Below are positions 33,850 through 44,762 of a stretch of 64,000 bases of DNA, in pieces. Source of the DNA: Pleurodeles waltl (Eukaryota > Chordata > Amphibia > Caudata > Salamandridae). The notes under the pieces are model-generated. The model saw nothing but the letters and a program-made list of their open reading frames with translations, was not told where the DNA came from and made no database searches. The number at the start of each line of letters is the position of its first letter. The stretch's first letter is position 1. Location of the stretch: positions 338,089,844-338,153,843 of the forward strand of contig NC_090440.1 of assembly GCF_031143425.1 (NCBI RefSeq), in the 5' to 3' direction. Both the position numbers and the translations under genes were made by a program.

Positions 33850-35000
33850 TGCAAGTCAGAAATACTGTAATGCTCTTCCACTTTCATTACAAGAGTACCA
33901 ACATTGGCTACCCATCCTACTCTGCTTTCTCTGATGATACTATCCATAGCAAATCAACCTCCTTTCATCTTTTATTTTTGTTATGGCACGTCTAAATTGT
34001 CAGTATTTTTACCCTGCTCAACTACTCCTGTAAAGAGACCCAATTTTATAGGGTTTTTAGGACGAGCTTCAGATCCACAGCGCCATTCAACGCAGCCCTG
34101 TGTAAATTCACACCAGGTCTGTGAATCCACACAGAGGCGGTCATTCTGACCGCGGCGGTCGGCGCCCGCCATGCGGTAACCGCCGAATGACCCCTCCGCG
34201 GTCAGGAGACCGCGGCGGCCATTCTGGCTTTCCCACTGGGCCGGCGGGCGACCGCCAAAAGGCCGCCCGCCGGCCCAGCGGGAAAGCCCCTGCAACAAGG
34301 ATGCCGGCTCTGAATGGAGCCGGCGGAGTTGCAGGGGTGCGACGGGTGCAGTGGCACCCGTCGCGATTTTCACTGTCTGCCAAGCAGACAGTGAAAATCT
34401 GTATGGGGCCCTGTTAGGGGCCCCTGCACTGCCCATGCCAGGGGCATGGGCAGTGCAGGGGCCCCCAGGTGCCCCACGACACCCGTTCCCGCCATCCTGG
34501 TTCTGGCGGTGAAAACCGCCAGAAACAGGCTGGCGGGAAGGGGGTCGGAATCCCCATGGCGGCGCTGCAAGCAGCGCCGCCATGGAGGATTCCCTGGGCC
34601 AGGGGAAAACCGGCGGGAAACCGCCGGTTCCCCTTTTCTGACCGCGGCTTTACCGCCGCGGTCAGAATAGCCCTGGAAGCACCGCCAGCCTGTTGGCGGT
34701 GCTTCCGCGGTCCCCGGCCCTGGCGGTCATGGACCGCCAGGGTCGGAATGACCCCCAGAATCTCTTATATGCATTTATCAATATTCTGTCAATCATTTCT
34801 ATTTATAGTTTACTTTGTGAAAAATATTCAATTACAAACTATACAATCCCTTCTGACCATTTTTTTATATACAACTCTGCTTTTCAGTTTTACACTGTAC
34901 TCTCTTTTGTTCCCTCCCCCATACATTATTTTAGCTTTGTTTTGTAACAATCTTTGGAACACTCTCTGTTAGCACTAGGTCAAAATTTCACAAGACTTTC
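33850..35000 (+). pseudogene. LINE C-terminal remnant split by MITE copy 3
   Basis: Short pieces of a degraded non-LTR reverse transcriptase C-terminus remain. Before the MITE, LQEYQHWLPI (near 33890-33925) corresponds to the ALHWLPV segment of the LINE at 10692. After it, FCNNLWNTL (near 34940-34970) corresponds to the VKLWNSLPP segment. The order and spacing, once the MITE is removed, fit one L2/CR1-like fragment. The matches are short, so the call is tentative. Confidence 0.4.
34136..34756. mobile_element. Multi-hairpin MITE, copy 3 (AGA duplication)
   Basis: A 621-bp diverged relative of copies 1 and 2. Ends are GGCGGTCATTCTGACC and, in reverse, GGGGGTCATTCCGACC. AGA is repeated at 34133-34135 and 34757-34759. 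The hairpin order is the same, but several stems differ on both arms: TGCACTG/CAGTGCA where copies 1-2 have TGCCGTG/CACGGCA, CACTGTC/GACAGTG where they have CAGTGTC/GACACTG, and GCGCTGC/GCAGCGC where they have GCGCAGC/GCTGCGC. Pairing is preserved each time. No transposase is encoded. Confidence 0.87.
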
Positions 35001-35239
35001 TGTGAGCAGCATACTAGCTTCAAATTAAACTGTAGCCGGTGTGAGTGACTGTTTGCAATTCCAAGTATACCCAGACAACATAACTTTTATTTTTATTTTC
35101 ATCAAAGCCAATCACGGAGCAGGTTACTTTTTTCCTTAAAGCCACTACCTAATTTTAGTTCTACACACATCTTCATGATCAAATTAATTATATTCTTTTA
35201 TATTTTAGGAACTTCAAAACGTCCACAGCCTTCTCTTGT
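35001..35239. other. Unassigned A/T-rich stretch
   Basis: No coding signal or repeat structure that I can recognise. It lies between LINE debris and the SGNH-like remnant and may belong to either. Confidence 0.3.
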
Positions 35240-35790
35240 GTGCTACCCCTGTTTGCCTCCAAAATTGTCAGAGTGTGGATTGTGGGCCACAGTTTTGTGT
35301 TTTGTGTCAGAGAAAGGGGTAGAAAAAATGGTATTGACAAGGACCTAGGCTTACCTAATGTAGACATTAGTTCAGTTGGCCAGAGAGGTTTAAAGTGGCA
35401 TCAATTGCTGCCTTTGGTTGAAAGCCAGGTGGTTTGCAAACATTCAGCCCTCGGATTGTACACTTTGGTGGCAATGATCTAGGCACAATTACTGGGGTAG
35501 GACTGGAAATCCTAATGAAAGACATCTTTTCCCACATACTGATTTGGTGTTCTCAAACATATGCCAAAGACAGAAGTGGCAGTGGTCAACTGAATTTTGT
35601 CCACAGATAGAGAAATCCAGGAATCTTCTCAATAAAACTGTTTCTGTATTCCTCTGAGACCACAACATAAGGTCCATATACCACAACAACTTAAGCTTTG
35701 TTAAGGACTGAAAATATTGAAAAGACAGAGTCCATTTCACAGAAATAGGCAAAAGGGTGTTCCTCGATAACTTGAACCTCTTCTATGTGT
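35240..35790 (+). pseudogene. SGNH/GDSL-hydrolase-like domain remnant, transposon type
   Basis: Motifs of an SGNH-hydrolase-like fold appear in order across three frames. Block I is VRVWIVGHSFVF (35265-35300, GHS in place of GDS), followed by SVGQRGLKWHQLLPLVES. Block III is IVHFGGNDLGTITGVGLEIL (35455-35515). Block V is DRVHFTEIGKRVFLDNLNL (35725-35782), which supplies the Asp-x-x-His pair. Such domains are known as accessory proteins of vertebrate tyrosine-recombinase retrotransposons of the Ngaro/DIRS type, so I infer a relict of that kind. No recombinase or reverse transcriptase from the same element is visible nearby. Frameshifts inactivate it. Confidence 0.62.
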
Positions 35791-36079
35791 AATAATCATC
35801 TACACATCATAAACACAAATGTTCTTTTCAGATACAACCCTTTGAAGTAACTCTTGTTCATTTTCTTTTCAAAGTCCTATTTTTAATTGTTTAACTCGGA
35901 TCCACATATCTGGCGTGGATCCTCAACCAAAAGTACACATTAAACACAAAATGGCAACACATTTTTGCTCTGCGAATCTGATCCCAAGCAGAAGCAGTCA
36001 TTAAAAAGGACAACAGAATTAGTACGGTGGACAGATGAGCCACTGTATGTGTCTGTAAATGGATGTCTGAGTGGTTTTG
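35791..36079. other. Unassigned sequence
   Basis: About 290 nt between the SGNH-like remnant and the minisatellite. No motif recognised; the minisatellite begins gradually from about 36080. Confidence 0.3.
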
Positions 36080-37460
36080 TGGGACTGTGACTAGGTTTTT
36101 GTATGTGTTAATGGTTGTGGTTCGAGGGTGTCTCACTCGCTATGTCGGTCTGTGAATAGGTAGTTGAGTCTGTGAGTGGGTATGTGAGTGGGTGTGTGCC
36201 TAAGTGGGTGCATGAATGTCTGTGTGCCTTTGTGAGTGGGTATGTGAGTGGGTGATTGGGTATCTGAATGAATTTGTGAGTGACTATATGAGTGTGAGAG
36301 TGGGTGTGTGAGTGGCTGTATGGGTCAATTAGAGAGTGTGTGAGTAGTTGAATGGGTGTGTGAGTGGGTGTGTGAGTAGTTGTCTGGATGTGTGAGTGGG
36401 TGTTTCAGTGTATAAATAGGTGTGTGTGACTGAGTGTGTAAGTAGTTTTTTGGGTCTGTGAGTTGGTGTGTGAGTGGGTCTGTGAGCAGCTGTTTGAGTG
36501 GTTATGTGGGTTTGTGAGCTGGTTTCTGAGTGGATTTATGGAGGTGTGAGTTGGCGTAAGAGTGGTTGTAAGGGGGTGTGCGTGACTGTTTGAGTGGGCC
36601 TGTGAGTGGGTCTGTAAGTAGCTGTACAGGTGTGTGAGTGGGTGGGTGACTGTGTGGGCCTATGAGTGTATATGTGAGTGGTTGCGTGGGTGTGTGAGTT
36701 GCTATATGGACCTGTGAGTGGCTGTCTGGGTGGGCTTATGGAGTTGTGAGTGAGTGGGTCTGTGAGTGGATGTATAAGTGGCTGTGTGGGTGTGTGGAGT
36801 GGATGTGTGGGTCTGTGAGTGGGGGAGTGAGTAGTTGTGTGAGTGGGTCTGTGAGTAAGTGTGAGAGTAGCTGTATGGGTCTGTAAGTAGATGTGTAACT
36901 GATTAGGTAGATCACTGAGTGGGTGTGTGAGTGGTTGTTTGAATGTGTGATGCCTGTTTGAGTGTGCAGGTGGGTGTTTGAGTGGCTGTAGAGGTGTGTA
37001 AGTGGGTGTGTGAGTGGTTTATGGATTTGTGAGTTGGTGGGAGACTGGTCATGTGTGGGTGTGAGTGAGTGTGTAAGTGTGTGAGTAAATGGGCATGTGA
37101 CTGGCTCTGTGGGTGTGTGAGTGAGTGTGTGAGTCAATGTGTAGATTTGTGAGTGGGTGTGTTAGTGGTTGTGTGGGCCTGTGAGTAGGTGAGTGAATGG
37201 CTGTGTGGGTGAGAGTGAGGGGGTCCGGAGTGGGTGTGTGAATAACTGTATGGGTATGTGAGTGGGTGTGTTACTGATTGTGTGTGTCTGTGAATAGGTG
37301 TGTGAGAATTTATGGGTGTGCAAGAGGGTGCGTGAGTGCCTGTATGGGCCTGTGAGGCAGTGTCTGAGTGGGTTTATATATGTGTGAGCTGGTGGAAGAC
37401 TGGTTGTATGAGGGTGTAAGTGAGTGTGTGAGGGGGTCTGCGAGTGAGTGTATATATATA
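36080..37460 (+). repeat. GTGAGTGGGT-type minisatellite, about 1.4 kb
   Basis: Degenerate tandem units of roughly 8-12 nt built from TGTGAG, TGGGTG and TGGCTG. The purine/T bias lies on the plus strand. Units are too variable to fix a period by eye. It ends in TATATATATA and T-runs at 37448-37465, where a dispersed repeat begins. Confidence 0.85.
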
Positions 37461-37469
37461 TTTTTTTAA

Positions 37470-38655
37470 TTGGGCTCTAGATCTTCATATCTGTTGCGAA
37501 TTTACAGAGGGTGCCGCACTGAGTGCCATGGTGTATGTGCAGATCCTCGTGAGTGCGAAAACCACATTTTTAGAAAGAATTTGGATCATTTTCAAACATC
37601 TTAATCACCCCAATGGAGTCAGGGTATGTCCATCATGACCCCTTCATTCACTTTCAAAATACAGTTTTGGGCCCAGGGAAGGATGTTCCAATATATTAAC
37701 TGCCTGCTGTAATTTCCCTGTCTGGTTGATTTCACCCAATCAAGGCATTGCAGTTTGCGGGTGGATCCACAGATTCATCATGGTGGATTTGCGTCCCTAG
37801 ATATCCATAAGTCTTTATTCTTTAATAACTCATAAACTAATAAATGGATTTCCACCAAATTATATAGAGAGATCTTTCTGGACCACGGTCTAGGTTTCTG
37901 CTAAATTTGGTGTAATTTCTTCCAGTTATTTGGGCTATAGTTGTGTCTAAAATCCCCATAGGATGTTGCATGGGGAAAATGCGTTTTGAGACCACTCTTT
38001 TTTCTCAGTCCCCGCTTGACAGATCCCCCAGAAATTTTCAAGACAGCAGCCAACTAGTTCTAAAACTGTCATTAAGATTCGTCACACAGCGCCAAAATCA
38101 TTACCAATTTGACTTGCTGATATCTTTGGCACCATTTGATGCATTTTCACAACATTTTCACAAAAAAGTGCTCCAATGATTCTTGTTTCACACGGAAAGA
38201 TTCAAGGTGATCTGACAAGTGGGGGCCGAGAAAGTGGGGGGGGTCAAAATTGCATTTTCCATCTTAATTTCCTTAGGAGCTTTGAACATGACTACAGCCT
38301 GAACCCCTGGACGGAATTACACCAAATTTGTCAGACAGCTAGCTTTCAGTACGTAGAGCTTTTGGTTATTTGGTGTAAATCCATTCAGTAGTTTTCAACT
38401 AATTAAGGGAAATCCAAATTTGTATATCTGTGGTCACAATGACTTTACGAATAATGATGAGCTTGAGCAGGGAAATGCAGAGCTCTGATTGACTGCGAGC
38501 ATTTCAAACCCAGAAGTGTTGGCAGCCATCTTGGGATTCAGCTTTAGATGAGTCAGAGAAATAAAGATTAAAATATTAGACACCCTGATCCCTAGCTCTG
38601 GTGTGGGGTTCCACTGAGGGCAAAAAATACTTTTTTTTAAAGAATGTTGCCACAA
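37470..38655 (+). repeat. Dispersed repeat family R, copy 1
   Basis: Non-coding sequence with two relatives in the window (42060-42780 and 61400-61990). Shared landmarks in order: TTTCACACGGAAAG (38188), AAGTGGGGGGGGTCAAAA, GGAGCTTTGAACATGACTACAGC (TTTGAATGTGACTCGAGC in copy 2), ACACCAAATTTG(T/G)CAG, CAGTAGTTTT, then ATTAAGGGAAA and AAATTTGTAT. No coding capacity is evident. Its superfamily is unknown to me. Confidence 0.65.
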
Positions 38656-38739
38656 TATTGTCGCAAAATTGTTTTAAAAATGAAGCAGTCTCCTGCACTT
38701 CTTAATTCTGAAGCCCCCCGGGTGGGCCAGGTCCAGGGG

Positions 38740-39015
38740 CATTGCCCTTTTTAATGTGAGGGGGCCACCTGTCCCCCCACAGTCCCGGGGGACCACTACC
38801 TCAACAGGGCAGAATTTGTAAAACAATGTGGGGGGCACCCAGCCCCCCTGCAGCCCCAGGGACTGCCACCTCCCTGAGGCTAAAATCTCAGTAAATGCAG
38901 GGGGGACACACTGCCACCCCACAGCCCCAGGGACCACAACCTCCTTTGTGCACCTCTCTCAATCTAATGCAGGGGACAATGCTGCCCCCTCACAGCCCTG
39001 GGGACTGCCTCCACT
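38740..39015 (+). repeat. Short tandem repeat, about four ~70-bp units
   Basis: Units share a run of G, a short variable part, then (C)CCACAGCCC(C)AGGGACC or GACTGCCACCTCC. They start near 38758, 38830, 38898 and 38970, so the period is about 70 bp with strong divergence. Confidence 0.65.
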
Positions 39016-39030
39016 CTGGGGCTACTTTCA

Positions 39031-40000
39031 TTGGAGGGGGAAAATAAGAGTTTATACCATCATTTTTACATTCTCAATTCCATTAACTTAGCATTACAAT
39101 TTATGTGTGTAGTAAGAAATGAGAGAGTACAGTTTTTGGACCTCACAGTCTATATTCAAAATGGCCAGATAGAGGCAACTTTCTGTCAGAAGGAAACAGC
39201 TACAAATAGTACACTGTCTTGAGATAGTTTTCCCCGAAAGTATTCTTGACCAGTATACCACATGGAGAGTTGATAAGAATGCATAGGAATTGATGGAGAT
39301 GCACAAAATACATATGGTGAAACTATGCAAAGACTCAAGACGAGAGGTTCCTAACAGTGCATTCTTGATAAAAGCATGGAAAGAATAAGGACCAAAAGCT
39401 GCAATGATGTGTTAATCCTAAGAATTGAGAAGGAGAAAGAAATTAAGAGAATTCTTTGAGGGTAAATACAACTTATAGTAAAGAAAGTGGACAGCAAAGA
39501 AGGTTCTACAAAAAGAGTGGAATTTGATTTCTAAAGATCCTGACATGGGCCACAGAGCTGGGAACAAACTATCATTACCATATCTTAAAGTACAAACAAC
39601 TAACACATTTATTGCAGGCAATAATACTGAAATTTACATCAAACATGGAATAACTTGTGAGACCAAATTTACAGTTTATGTTAATGAATTCCATTGTGGT
39701 CTCAGATACATTAGAAGCACCATATGAGTGCTTAGGAAGATGACCTCAGAGCACATCAGAGCAATCACACACAACGACCAGAAGTATGCAGTAGCTAAAC
39801 ATTTCCAAACACGTGAGATGAGCAATTGGAAAATTTTAGGATAGTATTCCACAGATCATGTATTGGAACATGAGAGGAGATAGGACAAAAAAACTGTGTC
39901 AGCTTGAGTCAAAATACATTGTTCAATAGAGGAACAAGATTCCTTTGGGATTGAATTCTGATGAGAAGCTTCACTTTCATTTGTAAATTAATTTTATTTT
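39031..40000 (+). pseudogene. Penelope-like element C-terminus with GIY-YIG region
   Basis: The first part reads ERVQFLDLTVYIQNGQIEAT (39120-39180), the FLDL segment that ends the reverse transcriptase of Penelope-like elements. After heavily mutated sequence, FHCGLRYIRSTI (39690-39726) and, past a stop, VLRKMTSEHIRAI and KYAVAKHF match the GIY-YIG endonuclease region (LRYIGST-R-EH pattern). In the next frame RGDRTKKLCQLESKYIVQ and NKIPLGLNSDEKL complete the typical C-terminus. The Gly of YIG is Arg here, and stops are frequent, so it is dead. Penelope-like elements copy themselves through RNA at exposed DNA ends using these two activities. Confidence 0.72.
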
Positions 40001-40545
40001 AATATTATGGTTTGGTCCTCATGAACATTGGTATGATCATTAAAGATTATATGAACTGGACACTCAAGGATACTCCTTAACAATAGTATTATGTCTGATA
40101 AGGCACATGTTTATTATGGTACTATACCAGGAATCTGACAATTACGATATACGTTAAAATGTGGTACTAATTGTTATGATATATTGTAACATTGTACAGA
40201 GACCAAATGATGTACCAGTTAAGTTTATAAAATGCTTTAATCACTTTTCATTTCATATTGATAGGACTAAGAAAGTTCCGGCATTTTGTTTATTATTTTG
40301 ATTACAGGTCACAGAATGCCTCATAATGGGTAGGATGGACAAATAGTGTGAAAGATAAACTAGTGAAGGGACTCACTAACCATGAGGAAGAATGGTTTGG
40401 TCGAAACTTCTTTGTGCAGTTACAACAATGTTTTTTCACAATAAAGGATTTCAAGAGTTGACGGAGTGTGGGGCAAATTTCCTTTGGACTATGGTGGTCC
40501 CCAGAGGTGGTGTTCATCCATTGTTGCCGACTATGACCGAGGACA
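40001..40545. other. Unassigned, possibly Penelope-like 3' part
   Basis: A/T-rich with no coding signal. It directly follows the Penelope-like C-terminus and may include its untranslated end. Nothing else recognised before the minus-strand LINE. Confidence 0.3.
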
Positions 40546-42017
40546 TCAAGTTGAGTGGTTTGACTGGGTATGGTGTGTCTGGCTGTAGCTGATCAGTCTG
40601 ATGCAGGCTCGGAAAGCTATGCCGCATGTCGGGCAAAAGTGGTCTGCTGGGTTGGCTGGCAAAGAGCTGGCTATGAATTTGCACAGCTCACACATTCTTC
40701 TGCACCTCTGCAATCCTGCTCTGCTCGTAGGAGGTAGCACCTTTGCTGATACAGCTTTGCCAGGCGAAACGGTCTTGCGCTAGGATTTCTCAGGAGTCCG
40801 GGTCAATGCCAAAGCTCTTGAGAGATGCTTTTTCTGCCCACCTTGTGTGCGTTTGCCATCTGCCAGTTAATTTTCAGAATCATTCTTAAGCAGTTCATGT
40901 AGAAGCGATTCAGCTTTTTTAGCACAGCGCTCGTACACAGTTCATGTCTCACAGTCATACAGTAGTGTGGGCAGTATGACTGCCTTATACATCTTCAGCT
41001 TTGTGGACAGTTTGACGTCTCTCCACTTCTACACTAACTACTGCAACTATCCAAATGCAGAGTTTGTCTTGGTGATACGTGTGTCTACCTCATCATCAAT
41101 GTTCACAGATCTGGAGAGTGTGCTGCAGAGGTATGTGAATTTGTCAACAGCCTTCTGGATTTCTCCTTCATCTGTGACCGTTGGTTCCATATACGTCTTC
41201 TGCAGTGCCGGCTGATGCAAGATCTCAATCTTCTTGGTACTGATTGTTAGGTCGCAATTTCTGCAGGCAGTGGAAAAACAGTTCATGCTCTGCCGCATCT
41301 GGTCCTCTGTGGCAGAGTTGAGTGCGCAGTCATCTGCGAACAGGAAATTGTGTACAGAGTCCTCTTCAACCTTGGTCTTAGCCTCTAGCCTCCACAGGTT
41401 GAAGAGCCTGCCATTAGTCCTATATCTAATATTGATGCTGGTTTCATTATTAATGCAGAAGGCATCTCAGAGCATGGCCGACAACATCATGGTGAACAGC
41501 GTGGGTGCCAGTACATAGCATTGCTTGACTCCATTGGTGACTGGGAAGGCAGTGGAGGAGTCTCCATCATCCAGTACTCGAGCAAGCATGCCATCGTGGA
41601 ACTGGTGCACCACACTAATGAATGTGCCTTGGCAGCCAAACTTTTTCACAATCCGCTATAGCCCCTCATGACTGACAGTGTCAAAGGCTTTGGTCACATC
41701 CACGAATGTTGTATACATTTTCAGTAGTTGTTGTTTTGTTCCTGGCACTTCTCCTGTAGTTGACGTGCTGCAAATATCATGTCCACTGTCCCTCGTCCCT
41801 CTCTGTAACCGCACTCACTCTCTGATGTGTGTTCAGTGAGGCGGTTGAGGAGGACTCTGGCAAGGATTTTGCTAGAAATGGCCAGGATAGAGATTCCTCT
41901 ATGGTTGTAACAAGACTGCCTGTTTCCCTTTCTCTTGAAGAGATGGACGATGGAGGCATCCTTGAGCTCCTGAGAGATAACTTCCTGTTGCCACATGGTC
42001 TGAATGAGCTTTGGTGA
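40546..42017 (-). pseudogene. LINE reverse transcriptase with C-terminal zinc finger, decayed
   Basis: Read leftwards from about 42017. The segments, in order, are: LKDASIVHLFKRKGNRQSCY, GISILAISSKILARVLLNRL and CGYREGRGTVDMIFAARQLQ (41996-41721); FHDGMLARVLDDGDSST and FPVTNGVKQCYVLAPTLF (41649-41467), where the usual Gly after KQ is Cys; NFLFADDCAL with an intact FADD site (about 41345-41315); and CRNCDLTISTKKIEIL with FTYLCSTLSRSVNIDDEVD (41298-41047). The end carries HFCPTCGIAFRACIRLIS with SQTHH, a C2H2 zinc finger (40546-40740). Frameshifts and stops separate the parts, and the endonuclease end is missing. The zinc-finger C-terminus is typical of one widespread animal LINE group; I leave its clade open. 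Confidence 0.8.
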
Positions 42018-42059
42018 GCTTCTGTAACAAGACTGTTACTAGTAGGTAGTAGTTAGGAC

Positions 42060-42784
42060 CATGCTTCCATAGGAAATGTGTTGTTTTGACTTGCCTATAT
42101 ATTTGCAGTGACTTGACGAATCTTCACAACATTTTTATTTTTAAATGTGGTGTGCTGGTGATTCTAGTTTCACATGGAAAGTTTTGGGAGGATCCGTGAA
42201 ATGGAGGCCAGGGAAAAAGTGGGGAGAGGGGTCAAAAAAGTATGTTTCCCATGCTAATTCTCATAGGAGTTTTGAATGTGACTCGAGCTGCTGGATGGTA
42301 TGACAACAAATTTGGCAGAAAGACAGATTTTGTACTGCAGATTGTGCTTTTTGTTATTCACTTTACATTTGTTCAGACGTTTTTGAGATATTAAAGGAAA
42401 AATAAATTTGTATTTCTAGGGCCGCAAATCTTACACAATGTATTTGTGATTATTGCGGCTAATTTGCAAATGCGTGTGCCTACAGGAATGCTGTTACTAG
42501 CTGGCTGAAACCTGAGCAGAAAGTTGAGGTGGATATTTTAAGTAACAGGACATGGTCCCTGGGGCTGAAAATTCAAATCAAAAGTGCTATAAGGGGGCAA
42601 TGTACAGGTACCCATTTGCGGAATAAAGGGGACTTTGAGGGACACCTGATGTGTGTAATATGTTGAAAAACTGTTTGTTTTTGTCAGCGTGGCCTGTATA
42701 ATGGTGCAATTAATTTGAGAATATGAGTCAAAAAAAGGAAAAATACATCCAGAGATTTCTTCAGACACTAATGCACTAACTGAA
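42060..42784 (+). repeat. Dispersed repeat family R, copy 2
   Basis: It matches copy 1 in order (TTTCACATGGAAAG, AAGTGGGGAGAGGGGTCAAAA, GGAGTTTTGAATGTGACT, CAAATTTGGCAG, GAGATATTAAAGGAAAA, AAATTTGTAT). It continues further into a region shared with copy 3 (GGCTG-AACCTGAG, ATAAGGGG, GGGAC or GGGTCCCTGAGG). The minisatellite at 42785 follows directly, on the opposite side from copy 1. Confidence 0.62.
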
Positions 42785-43320
42785 TCATAGACACACTCAG
42801 GGACTCATGCACCTGCTCACACACCCACTGAGACACCCATGCACACACTCACACACCCAGTCAGACACTCAAACACCCACTTTCAGACCCACTCTGAGAC
42901 TCATGCACCCACTCACATACCTTCTCAGATACTTATGCACTCACTCACAGACTCACTCGGAGACTCCTGCACCCACTCACACTCTCAATTAGAGATGCAC
43001 AAGCCCCCTCACAGACCCACTTGAAGACTCCCACTTCCAGTCACAAACCCAACCAGAGACTCACTCATCCACTCACAGACCCTCTCAGCCACTCATGCAC
43101 TGACTCACAGATCCACTCAAATATTCACTCACACTCTCGTAGACTCACTGAGAGACTCAGGCACCTATTCACAGACCCAATCAAGGACCCATCCACCCAC
43201 TCACAACACCATTTAGAGACTAATGCAACCGCTGAGAGAACCATTCAGAGACTCACACACCCACTCACAGACCCACTGAGACACTCACCCACCAACTCAC
43301 AGACCCACTGAGACATCTTG
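42785..43320 (-). repeat. GTGAGTGGGT-type minisatellite, opposite strand
   Basis: Degenerate units such as CACACCCACT, CACTCACAGACCCACT and GAGACTCATGCACC, the reverse complement of the array at 36080-37460. Its length of about 535 bp is less than half of that array. The open frames here (rich in Thr, His and Ser) come from the repeat. Confidence 0.82.
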
Positions 43321-43519
43321 CAGCCACCATGAAACATCCTGCAGTGTGGAACTGGGTGGCTGTGCGGGGCTTGTTAGAGTTAGATGTTTAAAATGATAAA
43401 AACTAATGCTAATCCACAGTATTTGGGCCTATTAGCAATATGGCAAACAGGAGCTACTGAAAAAGTAGGAAAGGTTGGCCCAGGGAACTTCTAACCTATT
43501 GGATAGAGAAGAGGCTACA
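43321..43519. other. Unassigned sequence
   Basis: No recognised signal between the minisatellite and the LTR-like fragment. Confidence 0.3.
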
Positions 43520-44200
43520 GTCACCCCCACCTACTAGATGGTGGCAGGAATAGATATATCACCTCCAGGCAACCGCGTCAGGACCTGCAGAAGATCAGTA
43601 CAGCACTAGACCTGCTGACTATGACCCCATAGGAGCCTGAAGAACAGGACTTGTTCCCTCTTGTACCAAGGACAATCAAGTGGACCCCAAGGCTCAATTG
43701 GCCGACCTCCGGTGTGGCTATAGGGGGACAACGAGCTGCAAGAAACTTTTTTCTGGAAATCCCCAGCTGACTGGGCCTTACTGTTGGTCTCTGTTAGGTC
43801 TCTAAGTGCCCCCTCAGGTTCTAGGCGCTTCAGAAGTATACTCCTGTGGTTAGTTGGGGAATGAAAGAATGTTTGGAATTTTTTTTTTACTTTTCAGCAA
43901 GATCATTGGGACTTAGAAACTTTTACGAACTTTCTGTCTTACAGACTTCCACCGGGACCAATCCACTTAGTGTATGAGATCCAGGCTCCTTCACAGTCAG
44001 CTGTATTTTAAACCCTAAATGGATATTGGTAATTTTATTCACTACATTTCACTATACTTTTTCTGGTTTCCTTTGGGATTTTTATTGTTTTGCATTGTGA
44101 GTTTAGTGCTGTTATTGGTATGGCATAAATACCTTACACATTGTCCTCAGTTAAGCCCTTCTGATCTGCTCATATATACAATGGGTTTCAGCACATAATA
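43520..44200 (+). repeat. LTR-like fragment, plus orientation
   Basis: The end (44122-44180) reads CATAAATACCTTACACATTG and then CTCAGTTAAGCC...CTGCTC. This is the reverse complement of the U5-side motif in the LTRs at 3346 and 50204 (AATGTGTAAAGTATTTG next to GGCTTAA). The part before it has the T-rich TTTTATTGTTTTGCATTG of an LTR R/U5 region. Edges are approximate. Confidence 0.45.
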
Positions 44201-44212
44201 ATTTAGCTTTAA

Positions 44213-44758
44213 GGGGCAAATTTAGGAGCCCCTAGTGCCATTCTAATGCCACATTAGCGTCATTTTTTATGCTAATGTGCGATAGAAGGTCAAAATCGCC
44301 ACGTCATATTTACAAAGTGGCGCAGTGCATGCATTGCGCCACTTTGTAACCCTTTGCACTACATTATGCCTGTGCCAGGGGCAATGTTGCAAAGGGAGCG
44401 TTCCCCTGTTAAGGGAGGGGGCGAAAAAATGGCCCCCGGAAATCTAGCAGATTTCTTTGAGTCATTTTTTTCAGCACTTTTAACGCCTGGTCAGAACAGG
44501 CGTTAAAAGGGGGCAAGCCATTGAATACAATGGGCCCCTAAGTACTCTGCAGGAGTAGCGCCAAAATTCCGGCACTACTCCTTCAGGGTACTTCAATAGC
44601 ATTAAACAAATCACGCTATTGCCCCCTAACCAGCACCGTGGTACACCGTATTTTAAATACGGCACACACATGGTGGTGGTGGTGGGGGGGGACGAGCTAA
44701 AGGGGGCAAGAAAAGTGGCGCTGCACTGTATGCTGCACCACTTTTCTTAAATATGCCC
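44213..44758. mobile_element. TTAA-flanked MITE with serial hairpins
   Basis: 546 bp between TTAA at 44209-44212 and TTAA at 44759-44762. The ends are inverted: GGGGCAAATTTAGG and, in reverse, GGGCATATTTAAG. The interior contains successive stems: CACATTAGC/GCTAATGTG, ACAAAGTGGCGCA/TGCGCCACTTTGT, CCCTTTGCA/TGCAAAGGG, GAAATCT/AGATTTC, CTTTTAACGCCTG/CAGGCGTTAAAAG, CCATTG/CAATGG, a 19-nt arm at AAGTACTCTGCAGG with two mispairs, CCGTATTT/AAATACGG, and AGAAAAGTGG/CCACTTTTCT. A TTAA target is used by piggyBac and Kolobok transposases; which one is unresolved. No coding capacity. Confidence 0.8.
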
Positions 44759-44762
44759 TTAA

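Noticed and set aside
36080..37460. CRISPR-like array
   Set aside because: Units are short, degenerate and contiguous, with no uniform spacers, and the context is eukaryotic. It is a minisatellite.
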